Source: Paenibacillus tepidiphilus (GTDB lineage: Bacteria; Bacillota; Bacilli; Paenibacillales; Paenibacillaceae). Taken from it: a stretch of DNA of 64,000 bases. Made by a program: the position numbers and the translations under genes. Below, piece after piece: positions 18,060 through 27,323 of the stretch. Under the pieces are notes generated by a model, which was given only the letters and a program-made list of their open reading frames with translations, searched no databases and was not told the DNA's origin. How positions within the stretch are numbered: the stretch's first letter is position 1; the number at the start of each line of letters is the position of its first letter. The stretch lies in NCBI RefSeq assembly GCF_008635795.1, contig NZ_VWRQ01000001.1, positions 124,001 through 188,000 of the forward strand, read 5' to 3'.

Positions 18060-21000
18060 ATGAAACCGGTAGTAAGAGAGCATATTCAACAGCTTGATGT
18101 ATCGCTGGGCGGAGGCATCGTCAGCGACAAGATCCGCGTCGATACAATTGACAACCCGATTTTGATCATCGGCCTCGGCGGCACGGGCATCGACGCCCTG
18201 CTGCGGCTGAAATACCAGATCAACCGCCGCTTCAAGCTGCCCGAGGACCCGCTCACCAAGAAGAAGCGGGACAAACCGGACAATGTGGAGTTTCTGGCGT
18301 TTGAGACGAATGAACAGGACCGCGGCAAGAAATACAAAGGCATCGGGCTCGACCCGCAGAATGAATTTGTGCTGCTGGCCAATGCCGAGATCGGCGGACT
18401 GCTGCAGAACCGCAGCATCCTTGATCCTTACATCACCGAGTGGCTGTCGCCGGAGCTGAGCATTACGGACGGCATGAACGGTGCCGCAGGGGTGCGGCAG
18501 GCCGGACGGCTGCTGCTCTTTACGAAGATCAACCAGGTGGTCGGAGCCATCGACAAGAAGATCAAGACGCTCTCCGTCGGCACGAGCAAGAAGCTGATGG
18601 TCTTCCTGCTGACCGGCCTCTCGGGCGGTACAGGCAGCGGCGCTTTCCTGGACATCGCGTATATCGTGCGCGGCATTATCGAGCGTGATTACGGCGCAGC
18701 CGGCGTGGACAGGGTGAACACGCTCGGGTATCTGTTCACGCCGGATGTGAATCTTTCCAACAAGAGCCTCAGCGAGCATACGCGCGAATATATCCGCAAG
18801 AACGGCTATGCCGCGCTGAAAGAGCTGGATTACTGGATGAATGTGGACAGCCGCGGCGAACGGTTCCGCCAGAAGTACGGAAATATCCTGACGGTCAATT
18901 CGCCGCTCCCGCCGTTCAATCTGTGTCACCTGATCTCGGCAACCAACACCGAGGGCAAGCTGCTGGAGAATGCCTATGATTACTGCATGAACGTGACGGC
19001 GGAGAACATTACCAACTTCATGGCCAGCGAAGAGAAGCAGTCGGGCGAAGAATTCGCCATCCATGACTATATCAGCAACATCCGCACCAATATTGCACAG
19101 ATGAACAAGACGTATCCGGCTAACTATGAATACAATATTATCGGCGCTTCGTCGGCGGTGCTGCCGATCGAGGAAATGACGACCTATCTGGCTTACCGGC
19201 TGTTCGACAAGATGGACAAGATGTTCCAGCAGGCTCCCGGCCAGGAGGAAGTTGAGAAGACGGCGCGCAAGCTGGGCATCGACCTCGACACGATGATTAA
19301 GACCTTTGAGTCGCGTGTGCCGGAGCCGCTGCCGGGCTTTGAGAACAGCGAACGGCTGAGCCATGGCAATGTGATCAAGAACCAGGTCGTGGACATGGAT
19401 ACGGAGCTGGAGCAGACCTTCCTGGTCCGGGCGCGCGAAGAATATATTAAGGCGAAGAAGCAGCTGCCCGGCGAAATTGCCGGCAAGTTCGGCGAGGAGC
19501 TGGAGCGGATCTTCCTGCATCCCGAGCAGGGGCCGTTCTATGTGTCGCGGCTGCTGTACACGGAGAAGGGCTTCTGCATCCTGAAGCTGATCCAGTCCTA
19601 TATTGAGACGCTGCGCGAGAGCCTGCTGCGCCTGCCGCGCGACATCGAGGCCGCGCAGGACAGCGCCGAGGAGAAGCTGGGCGATGCGCGGAGCGCTTTT
19701 GTCTCGAAGGAGAAGAAGAAGAACGCCTACATCGAAGCCAAAATCAATGAGTACTGGCTGCATGCCGATGTGGAGCGCACCGAGCAGATGATCGAGTTCT
19801 ATGAGGATTTGTTCGAGCTGCTGAACGAGCAGAACAGCCGGATTTACGGGGTTTTCACGGAGATACTCAGCTCGCTGAGTGCGATTTTTGAGAAGAACGG
19901 CGATATCTTGACCCACGGCGAGGAGCAGACCGACCATAAGGGTAACAAAACGTACTATTGGAATATCGTCAATGTGCCGGATATTACGGCAACGATTTCG
20001 AAGGTGATGGACCAGAAGGACGGCGACGATCTGATCCGCGATTTTGCCCGGGAAATGCTGAAGCACTCCGGACGCTGGGTGAAGGAGCAGGAAGTCGACA
20101 TTGTCCGCTCGATCTCCGAGTTCCTGAGCGATAAGTTCGGTGATCTGATTACCCGCTCCATGGAGGACTTCCTGGTCATGAAGTACGGCCGCGAGGAACC
20201 GCTGGAGAAATTCGTGGAGCGGATCATTGCCGGCAGACTCGACGAGGATGCGGTGCCGGTGTTCCATCTGAGCAACAGCTCCGGCAGTCTGCACTTCCCG
20301 TCATGGGGCTTCGTCTCCGTGCCGGTGAAGGCGCCGGCGATCCTCAAGGGCATCCGCAATTACCAGAACAATGCACTGGGCAAATCGCAGTTTACGGTTA
20401 AGGAGAGCGAGGTTAAGAACCGGATCTTCTGGCTGAATACCCGCAACGGGGTGCCGCTGTTCGTCTATACGCCGCTGCGGGTGTATGAGGAGAACTATGA
20501 ACGCACGATTCTCGACAAAGAGGGCATCGGCCGCCATCTTGTAATGACCGACAAGGAGAACTGGACGTACCTGCCTTCGCCGATTCCGGAGAAGTCCTGG
20601 GGCGAGACCTATGCCAATCCGCGGGTGCAGGAATACAATGCGCGGGTCCGGGCGGACTTCGCGAGAGCGCTTGAAGCAGGCGTCCTTGTGGAAAAAGGGC
20701 TCGACGACAATACCAGCAGCCGTTTCTCCGTCATCTTCACCAAGCCGTTCGATCTGGACAGCCTGCTGAAAGGCTATGATCTGCAGCTGACGGCTTCGCG
20801 CCCGAACCTCGGGGAAGTGAAGAAGGCGTCGGATGAACTGAAGCGCCTGCGTGAGACCGGTCTGGAGCGCGAGGGCGTGAAGGACATCTTCGGCAGCATC
20901 AACCGTGAGCTGGCCCAGGAGAACCTGATCCGTTCACCGCAGCTGATTGCCCGTGTCCGCGAGGAGCTGGCGAAGTACGATGTGCTGGCGGCAAAGGCGG

Positions 21001-21449
21001 CAGAGCTGGAAGCCCTGCTGCATCAGCATCTGGACGAAGACAAGTGGCTCGACCAGTTCATCGAGGCGCTGTACACCGATACGATCGTGAAGAAAGGCGC
21101 GCTCTATGTCTATGACCGCGACGAGGAAGAAGAAGCGTGGGAGCCGTTCGCCAATTTAATGAAGGAACGCAGCTATGTCGAATATGCCGTGTACCGTCAT
21201 TTCCGCGGGCTGGATGACAAGAGCCGCAGCGTACTGCTGCGCAAGGCCGCGCGCCGTGCGGGTGAAATGACCGCAGCCGAGGATGTGTCTCCGCTGCTCT
21301 ACAAGCTGGAGGGACTCTATGTCTCCTTCCTGGAAGCACGTGATTCGCTGGAATATGAGCGGGTTGAGCATGCCGACGGCGACGAGATGTACAGCTTCTA
21401 CAAGACGCTGACCTCGAAGCTGGGCAGCATCCGCAGAAAGCTGAAGTAG
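18060..21449 (+). CDS. Tubulin-like protein (Tubulin_2 type)
   Basis: The 1129-aa protein starts with a nucleotide-binding fold of the FtsZ/tubulin kind. ILIIGLGGTGIDALL (G38-G43) fits the first phosphate loop, and LSGGTGSGAF (S188-G194) is the tubulin/FtsZ signature loop. After about 330 residues it continues as a long helical region with repeated charged segments and later beta-rich stretches. Such proteins bind GTP and may polymerise. The family matches Pfam Tubulin_2 (PF13809) from memory, which occurs with vWA proteins. AGGGGGAG precedes ATG 18060. It is three times longer than FtsZ, so most of it must be partner-binding or scaffold. The next gene starts 4 bp later. Its role is unknown; cell division is unlikely given the context. 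Confidence 0.82.
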   Translation: MKPVVREHIQQLDVSLGGGIVSDKIRVDTIDNPILIIGLGGTGIDALLRLKYQINRRFKLPEDPLTKKKRDKPDNVEFLAFETNEQDRGKKYKGIGLDPQNEFVLLANAEIGGLLQNRSILDPYITEWLSPELSITDGMNGAAGVRQAGRLLLFTKINQVVGAIDKKIKTLSVGTSKKLMVFLLTGLSGGTGSGAFLDIAYIVRGIIERDYGAAGVDRVNTLGYLFTPDVNLSNKSLSEHTREYIRKNGYAALKELDYWMNVDSRGERFRQKYGNILTVNSPLPPFNLCHLISATNTEGKLLENAYDYCMNVTAENITNFMASEEKQSGEEFAIHDYISNIRTNIAQMNKTYPANYEYNIIGASSAVLPIEEMTTYLAYRLFDKMDKMFQQAPGQEEVEKTARKLGIDLDTMIKTFESRVPEPLPGFENSERLSHGNVIKNQVVDMDTELEQTFLVRAREEYIKAKKQLPGEIAGKFGEELERIFLHPEQGPFYVSRLLYTEKGFCILKLIQSYIETLRESLLRLPRDIEAAQDSAEEKLGDARSAFVSKEKKKNAYIEAKINEYWLHADVERTEQMIEFYEDLFELLNEQNSRIYGVFTEILSSLSAIFEKNGDILTHGEEQTDHKGNKTYYWNIVNVPDITATISKVMDQKDGDDLIRDFAREMLKHSGRWVKEQEVDIVRSISEFLSDKFGDLITRSMEDFLVMKYGREEPLEKFVERIIAGRLDEDAVPVFHLSNSSGSLHFPSWGFVSVPVKAPAILKGIRNYQNNALGKSQFTVKESEVKNRIFWLNTRNGVPLFVYTPLRVYEENYERTILDKEGIGRHLVMTDKENWTYLPSPIPEKSWGETYANPRVQEYNARVRADFARALEAGVLVEKGLDDNTSSRFSVIFTKPFDLDSLLKGYDLQLTASRPNLGEVKKASDELKRLRETGLEREGVKDIFGSINRELAQENLIRSPQLIARVREELAKYDVLAAKAAELEALLHQHLDEDKWLDQFIEALYTDTIVKKGALYVYDRDEEEEAWEPFANLMKERSYVEYAVYRHFRGLDDKSRSVLLRKAARRAGEMTAAEDVSPLLYKLEGLYVSFLEARDSLEYERVEHADGDEMYSFYKTLTSKLGSIRRKLK

Positions 21450-21453
21450 CGCG

Positions 21454-23832
21454 ATGATCAGGACACTTGCTAACCAGTATGCGGCAGGCTATGCGCGGCA
21501 GGAGCAAGCGCTTAGCAGCAAGGGCGACGGACGCAGCAGCATCCATTACCCGGCCTTGTTCCTGTTCCTGGGCGACAAATCGGCGCCGGCCATCGGGCCG
21601 GTGCTGGACTCCTGCGAGCGGAAATGGGACAACGCCGGAGGTGTAATGGCGCTGCATGCCGCTGCGGAGCCGGCGGGCAAGGGGCAGTCAGAAGGCGGCA
21701 GGGAGCGCGTGATGGCGATGAAGCTGCCGGCTGCAGCGGGACGTGATCCCCGCACCGTCCGCCAGGACGTGTACCGCGAGTTTCGCGAGGACGGCGGGTA
21801 TCTTGCCGGAATGAACCGGGTCCTGCGGCAGCTCAGCAACAGCATAGCGGATTATGGGCGGCTGTATTCTTCCTTCGACGTCATCCATCTCTCCATCGTT
21901 ACGCGGGTCGATGACCCGCTTAATGTGCTGCTGCCGGAGATTACACTGCTGGCCCGCGCCGTGCTCAGCCAATCCTTCAAATCGGTGCAGACCGATTTGT
22001 ACCTGCTCATTAACGAGCGGGAGCAGGGTGACAGCTTCGGCTATTCCAGCTCGGTAGGACTGGCGTTTCTGCGGGAGCTGGATGTTATGCAGCTCGCGGA
22101 ATATACGTTCCACGCGCCGCTGCTTGTCACGGAGGACGGCCTGTCCATCCCGGTATCCCATGGCCCGTCGCCGCTGTTCGATCTTGTCTATACGCTCTCG
22201 GACAAGAACGAGCGCGGGATGAGTCCGGTTCACGGCATGGATGACAATTACGAGATTATTGCCCATATCAGCCTGCTGAAGAACCGGGTGCGGCCGGCTG
22301 CGGACGCGGCCTCCGGGCACGGCGGCTACAACAATATGACCTTCAAGAGCGGCATCCGCGGCAGCTCGGGCCGGCAGGGCTATGCCTCGGCCGGCTTCTC
22401 CGCTGTACGCCGGCCCGACAAGCCGATTGCCCTGGCCGTGCTCTACCATGCGTTCCGCGGGCTGGCTTCCCGCATGCGCGAGTCCGGCGAGTGGAGCCTG
22501 CGCGAGCGGCAGGCACTGCTGGGGCTCGCGCCCGAGAGCCTGCGTGAGCGGGCGGCTGGACTGCTGCCGGATGAAGCCGGCCTGGAAGACATGACCGGCC
22601 TGATGAGCCATGGCCGCCCGTCCTTCGGCGAGCTGAAGCCATTGTCTCTGCGCGAAGCGGAGACGCTGCTGTTCGGCGGCGGCGGCGAGGCGTACTTCCG
22701 CGGCAATTTCGCGGAGGTCTCCGCCGCCCGCCTGGCGGGGGCGGACCCTGGACGCGAATGGGCCGCCGTGCTGGCCGCCCGCGAGCAGGCCACCCCGCCG
22801 CTGACGTTCTATCAGCTGGCGGAGTGGACGCTTGAGCAGGGCGGGGGCAGCGTGCTGCAGGCATTGCGGCAGCACATGGCCGGCCTGCGCGCGGCGCTGG
22901 CTTCCGCGCGCGGCGAGCTGGAGCAGCTCTACGCGGAGAGCGTAGAGCGCCAGCCGTTCCAGCGCGTGCCGCTGCTGGACAAACGGACGGTGCGCAATTT
23001 CATCCATTACCTGTTCACGAACGTGTACGGCAGGAAATATGAGATTTTGCGCATGGAGCGCGAGCTGGACCTGTGCCGCCTGTACGATGCCGCGCTGGAG
23101 CGGCTGCATGAAGAGAGCGCGGCCCAGGTCCGGGCCATGGAGGACATCGAAGCGGAGCTGCGTACGGCGGCGCTGGAAGGCATCGGCCGGGGCAGCACGG
23201 CGGTGGACCAGAACATAATGGAATATTACCGCGTGGTTACCGAAGAGGTCATGAATGACATTGAGGCGCGGCGCGGACCGGGCATCTTCCAGAGCGAGCG
23301 GTTTATGGGCAGCATGTCCGAGCTGCTCCGGCAGGGCGGGCCGGCGGTCGTAGAGCGGCTGGCCGGGGTATGCCGGAGGGAGCTGCTGACGGCAGAGCCG
23401 TTCACGCTGCCCTTCGAGGAGGAGCTGCTGCGGCGGGCCAATGTGGCCGCCGCTTACGAGAACCGCGAGATCGTCTCGAAGGAGGAGCTGTTCAAGCAGC
23501 TCTACCGCAGCCTGGAGGACGAAGCGATGATCAACGTCCGCCTGTTTGAATATACCCAGGAGCACCGGCATGAAGAGAAATACTTCTTCGGCGACAGCAC
23601 CTCCGCGTTTCTGCGCTACGCCGCTGCCGAAGACGAGACTACACGTGTGTACCGGCTCGGCCTGGTGCATGAAGAGCGCCGCAGCGGCGCCGAGAAGCTG
23701 AACCTGATGGGCGGCTTCCATCTGGAAGACCTGCTCTACTACCGCAACGGCAAGGTCTACTACGAGACGTATGTCCAGAACGGCTACCGGCTGCACGGCG
23801 TGGAGGAGGAGTCGCTGCCGCCGCTCCGGTAA
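21454..23832 (+). CDS. Probable degenerate tubulin-fold partner protein
   Basis: The 792-aa protein has no recognised family. Its N-terminal strand-loop-helix (ALFLFLGDKSAPAIGPVL, F38-S43 in the loop) falls at the same residue number as the GLGGTG loop of the preceding protein. A later strand-loop-helix-strand (FDVIHLSIVTRVDDPLN..., near residues 140-157) parallels the GGTGSG region of that protein but lacks the glycines. This suggests a tubulin-like fold that has lost nucleotide binding. The later part contains long helices and a beta-rich end. The start is 4 bp after the tubulin-like stop. No independent ribosome site is clear, so coupling is likely. The family assignment is inference only. 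Confidence 0.6.
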   Translation: MIRTLANQYAAGYARQEQALSSKGDGRSSIHYPALFLFLGDKSAPAIGPVLDSCERKWDNAGGVMALHAAAEPAGKGQSEGGRERVMAMKLPAAAGRDPRTVRQDVYREFREDGGYLAGMNRVLRQLSNSIADYGRLYSSFDVIHLSIVTRVDDPLNVLLPEITLLARAVLSQSFKSVQTDLYLLINEREQGDSFGYSSSVGLAFLRELDVMQLAEYTFHAPLLVTEDGLSIPVSHGPSPLFDLVYTLSDKNERGMSPVHGMDDNYEIIAHISLLKNRVRPAADAASGHGGYNNMTFKSGIRGSSGRQGYASAGFSAVRRPDKPIALAVLYHAFRGLASRMRESGEWSLRERQALLGLAPESLRERAAGLLPDEAGLEDMTGLMSHGRPSFGELKPLSLREAETLLFGGGGEAYFRGNFAEVSAARLAGADPGREWAAVLAAREQATPPLTFYQLAEWTLEQGGGSVLQALRQHMAGLRAALASARGELEQLYAESVERQPFQRVPLLDKRTVRNFIHYLFTNVYGRKYEILRMERELDLCRLYDAALERLHEESAAQVRAMEDIEAELRTAALEGIGRGSTAVDQNIMEYYRVVTEEVMNDIEARRGPGIFQSERFMGSMSELLRQGGPAVVERLAGVCRRELLTAEPFTLPFEEELLRRANVAAAYENREIVSKEELFKQLYRSLEDEAMINVRLFEYTQEHRHEEKYFFGDSTSAFLRYAAAEDETTRVYRLGLVHEERRSGAEKLNLMGGFHLEDLLYYRNGKVYYETYVQNGYRLHGVEEESLPPLR

Positions 23833-23884
23833 GGCAGCTCTCCTGGATGGAGGGCCTGCAGATGAGCGGACACATAGTTGGTGC

Positions 23885-24172
23885 AGGTGAGTTGGGTGCA
23901 GGCGGGCAGACCCAGATGAACTAGTGCGGGTGAGATGCCGCAATGGTGGGCGAAGATAAGCTGGTGCTATGAGTTACATCATGATAAGCGCTGATAAGTT
24001 GGTGCTGGTGAGTTGCCGCATGCTGGGCGGAGATAAGCTGGTGCGGATGAGTTCCCGCAATGGTGGGTGCAGATAAGCTGGTGCTGGTGAGTTACAGCAT
24101 GATGAGCGCAGATAAGCTGGTGCGGGTGAGTTACAGCATGATGAGCGCAGATAAGCTGGTGCGGGTGAGTTG
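23885..24172. repeat. Degenerate tandem repeat, period about 39 bp
   Basis: About seven units share GATAAGCTGGTGCGGGTGAG followed by TTACAGCATGATGAGCGCA. Unit starts lie at 23955, 23993, 24032, 24072, 24111 and 24150, giving spacings of 38, 39, 40, 39 and 39 bp, with decayed units before. The last two full units are nearly identical. No protein-coding sense is clear. Confidence 0.8.
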
Positions 24173-24224
24173 ATGTACTATGCGGTTAGAAGGTACATGG
24201 CTGCAATTAGAGGCCGACAAGGTG

Positions 24225-24412
24225 CTAGTTGGATTTTTGCCACTTATTTTACGAATACAGGGCTATTTTCCGGATCTAGTTGGATTTCCGCCATCTATTT
24301 GGACGAAAATTCGCTCCAGTCGTCACTTTTACTACGATTAAGTGGCGATTATCAAACTAGACTACAGCGAACCAGCATAAACGAGCAATTTAAGTGGTGA
24401 AAATCAAACTAG
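24225..24412. repeat. Nested inverted-repeat element (MITE-like)
   Basis: CTAGTTGGATTTTTGCCACT starts at 24225, and CTAGTTGGATTTCCGCCATC at 24276. Their inverted partners are TAAGTGGCGATTATCAAACT at 24339-24360 and TAAGTGGTGAAAATCAAACT at 24391-24412, each ending in CTAG. The result is two arms within two arms, 188 bp in all. There is no coding capacity. The rest of the gap (24413-24830) shows no gene; it is moderately AT-rich and ends at the ribosome site of the next vWA gene. Confidence 0.75.
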
Positions 24413-24830
24413 TGTGTTGCCCAAGCGAAATCTAAGGACGGTATCCGCCGCCATCCCAAGCTCTTACTAGCAAGTTAGATGTCATTGCTGCATTTTGGCG
24501 CGGTCAAAGTACTAGTACCTGGGATCAACCCAAAATAAACAGACACCATGTCAAGCTAGATCATGCCAAGCTGACTTATGATATGGTCAAAGCACTGCTC
24601 TGGTCCTGGTTTGGTCTGACATTGGATTCTGTTGCACTTAATGCAGCAAAATCATCAGTTTATCCCGGATTTGGGCTTTTCTCATTTATTCTGAAGCACA
24701 GAATACACTAGAATTACTGTAGATGGACAATTTGCACCAAACTGTTGTATGAAATGCATGCTTACCGGGTGCAGGGCGGCACGGGTACCTCTGATGTTAA
24801 TCAGTTTGTTTCCTGAAAGGATGAATAGTA

Positions 24831-26108
24831 ATGCAGCGAAAAATCAATGGGCTGCTGCTCTGCTTCAGTCTGCTGGGCGGCGGGATCGCTTTTGTGCTTG
24901 GGGAGCTGCTGCTGGACCGCAGGCCCTACGATCTGCCGAATATTGTGCTGGTCGGCATCTATTTCGCGATCGTGGCACTTGGCGTCGGTATCGGCTGCCT
25001 GCTGGCGGAGATGATCTCGCCGAAGCTGAACGGCCTGTCGTGGAAGCAGCGCTACCTGAGCTTATCATGGAAGCTGCTGCCACTGACAGTAATGCTGCTG
25101 CTCGGAGTTGGCACGCTGTCCGAGTTCGTGTATGAGCTGAACTTCGGCGGGGTGAAGCCGGTCAAGAATGTCGTCATGGTAATCGACGACTCCGGCAGCA
25201 TGAGCCAGAGCGACCCCGGCAACAGCCGCTACACGGCGGCCGAGGCGCTGGTAGAGCGGATGGACAGCGACAACCGGGTCGCAGTGGTCACGTTCAGTTC
25301 GGACGCTGCGGTAGTACAGCCGCTGCTTCCGCTGTCTTCGGCCGGTAACCGGGATCAGGTCATGCAGGTGATTCGCAGCCTGCAGACCACGGAAGGCGGC
25401 ACGAATATCAGCGGCGCGCTGACCGAGGCGATGAATGTTGTGAACAGCGACGGCAACGGCAGCCGGGGCGCGATGGTCATCCTGCTCTCGGACGGCGTAA
25501 GCCAGTTTGATACCTCCAGCGAGCTGAACGATTATGTGAGCAGAGGTATTAAGGTGAACACCATCGGCCTCGCGCTCGATGATCCTTCCGGTTCCAATCT
25601 GCTGCGGGACATTGCAGCGGTGACCGGCGGAGAATACTACGATGTGGCCGACGCAGAACGGTTAGGCATGGTGTTCCAGCAAATCTATGATCGACTGGGT
25701 GACCGGACGCTGCTCACAGAACGCACCGATGCGACGGCGGACAGTCCTTATTATGCAGCTGTACGAATCCTCGCGTTGACACTGATCGGCACCGCACTTG
25801 GAATCGGCCTGGGCATCATCTTCGACAACCGTCATCTGGCCAAGAGCTTTGGCATCGGGGGCTTCCTCTCCGGACTCTGCGCTGGTCTGATTCTTGAATT
25901 CGGTCTTAGCGGCAGCTCGTTCGGCGATCCGCTTGTCCGGCTCATAGCACTGCTCGTGCTGGCCGGAATTATCGCGTTGTTTACGCTGGTAGTGCCGGTT
26001 GGCGAAGGGCGGCTGACCCGCCGCGGTTCCCGCAACGCGGGGGCGCCGAGCCAGACTGCCGACAGCTTTCCGTCGCCGCGCCGCAACCGCGGCAGTAAAG
26101 GATTTTAG
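24831..26108 (+). CDS. vWA-domain multi-pass membrane protein
   Basis: The 425-aa protein has three N-terminal membrane segments, then a vWA domain with MIDAS D119-x-S121-x-S123 (DDSGS), GGTNISGAL and ILLSDG. It then has about three more membrane segments and a basic C-terminal tail. The ATG follows GAAAGGATGAAT. Unlike the first vWA protein, the domain sits between membrane bundles. After an odd number of N-terminal passes it could face outward, but topology is uncertain. It lies between the tubulin-like genes and the GTPase genes and is likely part of the same system. Confidence 0.8.
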   Translation: MQRKINGLLLCFSLLGGGIAFVLGELLLDRRPYDLPNIVLVGIYFAIVALGVGIGCLLAEMISPKLNGLSWKQRYLSLSWKLLPLTVMLLLGVGTLSEFVYELNFGGVKPVKNVVMVIDDSGSMSQSDPGNSRYTAAEALVERMDSDNRVAVVTFSSDAAVVQPLLPLSSAGNRDQVMQVIRSLQTTEGGTNISGALTEAMNVVNSDGNGSRGAMVILLSDGVSQFDTSSELNDYVSRGIKVNTIGLALDDPSGSNLLRDIAAVTGGEYYDVADAERLGMVFQQIYDRLGDRTLLTERTDATADSPYYAAVRILALTLIGTALGIGLGIIFDNRHLAKSFGIGGFLSGLCAGLILEFGLSGSSFGDPLVRLIALLVLAGIIALFTLVVPVGEGRLTRRGSRNAGAPSQTADSFPSPRRNRGSKGF

Positions 26109-26124
26109 CCGGGAAGGCTACGAA

Positions 26125-26396
26125 ATAAGAGCAGCGGAAGTGCAAGGGAAAGCTGGAATAGAGCTAAGAAGAACAGTAGAAGAGCAATAGAAAAGATACA
26201 GAAAAGCTACAGTGAGAGTGAAAGCTGCAGAAGAGCAAGGGAACACTGCAAAAGAGCAATACAAGAGCAATAGAAGAGCTACAGAAACACTACAGCGAGA
26301 TATGAAAGCTGCTGAAGAGCAACAGAAAGCACAGATAGCACAGATAGCACAGATAGCTGCAGAAACTATTAAAGATCTGCGGGAGATCTGTAGTTG
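26125..26396 (+). repeat. Purine-rich low-complexity tract
   Basis: The + strand is strongly A/G-rich with recurring AGAGCAATAGAA and AAGCTACAG-type words, and a triplicate CAGATAGCA near 26335. A 61-codon frame here (26212-26397) is Lys/Glu/Ala/Gln-rich and looks like a product of composition rather than a gene. It fills the gap between the vWA gene and the next gene. Confidence 0.65.
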
Positions 26397-26434
26397 ACCT
26401 ATAGTAGTTGAAAACAGGAAAGGGGCTGCCGGTT

Positions 26435-27070
26435 ATGCGGTACATTGAGATGACACCCGATACCCCGGTCATTACCGGCGTAGTCTCCCGGGTGGAGGAA
26501 CGGGTCTGCACACTGCGCTGGCATTGGCCGGACAGTGTGCAGGCCGTTTGCATCCACAAGGCGGCTGCGGAAGGCGGGGCGGGAGATACGCCTCCGGTGT
26601 CCGGCATGAAGCTGTATACGCGGGAAGAATACAAGGCGAACAACGGCTTCCGTGACCGGCTGGACGAGATCGGGCTGGTCGCTTATACCGTATTCGCCCG
26701 GCTGCAGGAGGACGGGGAGGCCGTGCTGGTGACCCAGCGGGACGGCAGCAACCGGACGCTGGTCAGTGCAGGCAAGGCGCGCATCTACTATTCGATCACC
26801 CAGCGCAAGGCGCTCTTCGGCAAAACAAAGAGCGTACATATGACCATTGCCGCCGAAGTGCCCGTGCCGAAGGAAGCGCTCTGCTACGTCAAGAAACGCG
26901 GCGGCGCCCCGTCCTCGCGGGAGGACGGGGTCCAGTTCCCGTTCGTGCAGGATTTCGCCGCCGGACGCAGCGCCTTGCCGCCGATCGAGATCGGCAAGGA
27001 GGATCAGGTGCGGATTTTTTTTACCGATGGACGCAAATACGGGCAGTATTATGAATTGGTTCCGGAGTGA
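26435..27070 (+). CDS. Beta-rich protein of unknown function
   Basis: The 211-aa protein (MRYIEMTPDTPVITG...) has two stretches of alternating strands that resemble Ig/fibronectin-like sandwiches: TLRWHWPDSVQAVCI, then YTVFARLQEDGEAVLV and a later SVHMTIAAEV. No signal or membrane segment is seen, so it is cytoplasmic. I chose ATG 26435, which follows AGGAAAGGGG; an in-frame TTG at 26408 has no good site. Its place between the vWA protein and the GTPase suggests an adaptor in the same system. Confidence 0.6.
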   Translation: MRYIEMTPDTPVITGVVSRVEERVCTLRWHWPDSVQAVCIHKAAAEGGAGDTPPVSGMKLYTREEYKANNGFRDRLDEIGLVAYTVFARLQEDGEAVLVTQRDGSNRTLVSAGKARIYYSITQRKALFGKTKSVHMTIAAEVPVPKEALCYVKKRGGAPSSREDGVQFPFVQDFAAGRSALPPIEIGKEDQVRIFFTDGRKYGQYYELVPE

Positions 27071-27323
27071 GCCTGCCTATGAATCGGACCCGGCATAAAG
27101 AGGCGGGCAGCCGGCAGGCTGGCTGCACCTCATAATTGCGCTGTGTACATCTGCAGCGGGAGAAGTAAGGTAAGTGTGGCTGCGGAGTTCCGATGACCTG
27201 CTATAGGCGCAAGATGGCTGCCAGAGGCTGGCGTCCGGACCGGTGGTGCATACACCGCCATGCAGCTGTACAAAGCGCAGTTATCCGTTTCAGATCAAGA
27301 CGCTTGTAAGAGGAGGATGAGAG

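Noticed and set aside
18045..20294. 749-codon open frame on the - strand opposite the tubulin-like gene
   Set aside because: It is antisense to a protein with clear GTP-loop motifs. The frame stays open because of GC-rich third positions, and its product is His/Gln/Leu-rich without motifs or a ribosome site.
21688..23943. 751-codon open frame on the - strand opposite the 792-aa gene
   Set aside because: Same composition effect. The + strand gene is coupled to the tubulin-like gene, and the antisense product has no recognisable domain.
23885..24172. Possible CRISPR array
   Set aside because: The 39-bp units are repeats throughout with no unique spacers of constant length, and no cas genes are present.
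24749..25135. 128-codon frame at the start of the second vWA gene
   Set aside because: Overlaps the vWA gene in another frame; no domain and no ribosome site.
26212..26397. 61-codon Lys/Glu/Gln-rich frame
   Set aside because: Translation of a purine-rich low-complexity tract; no convincing start site.
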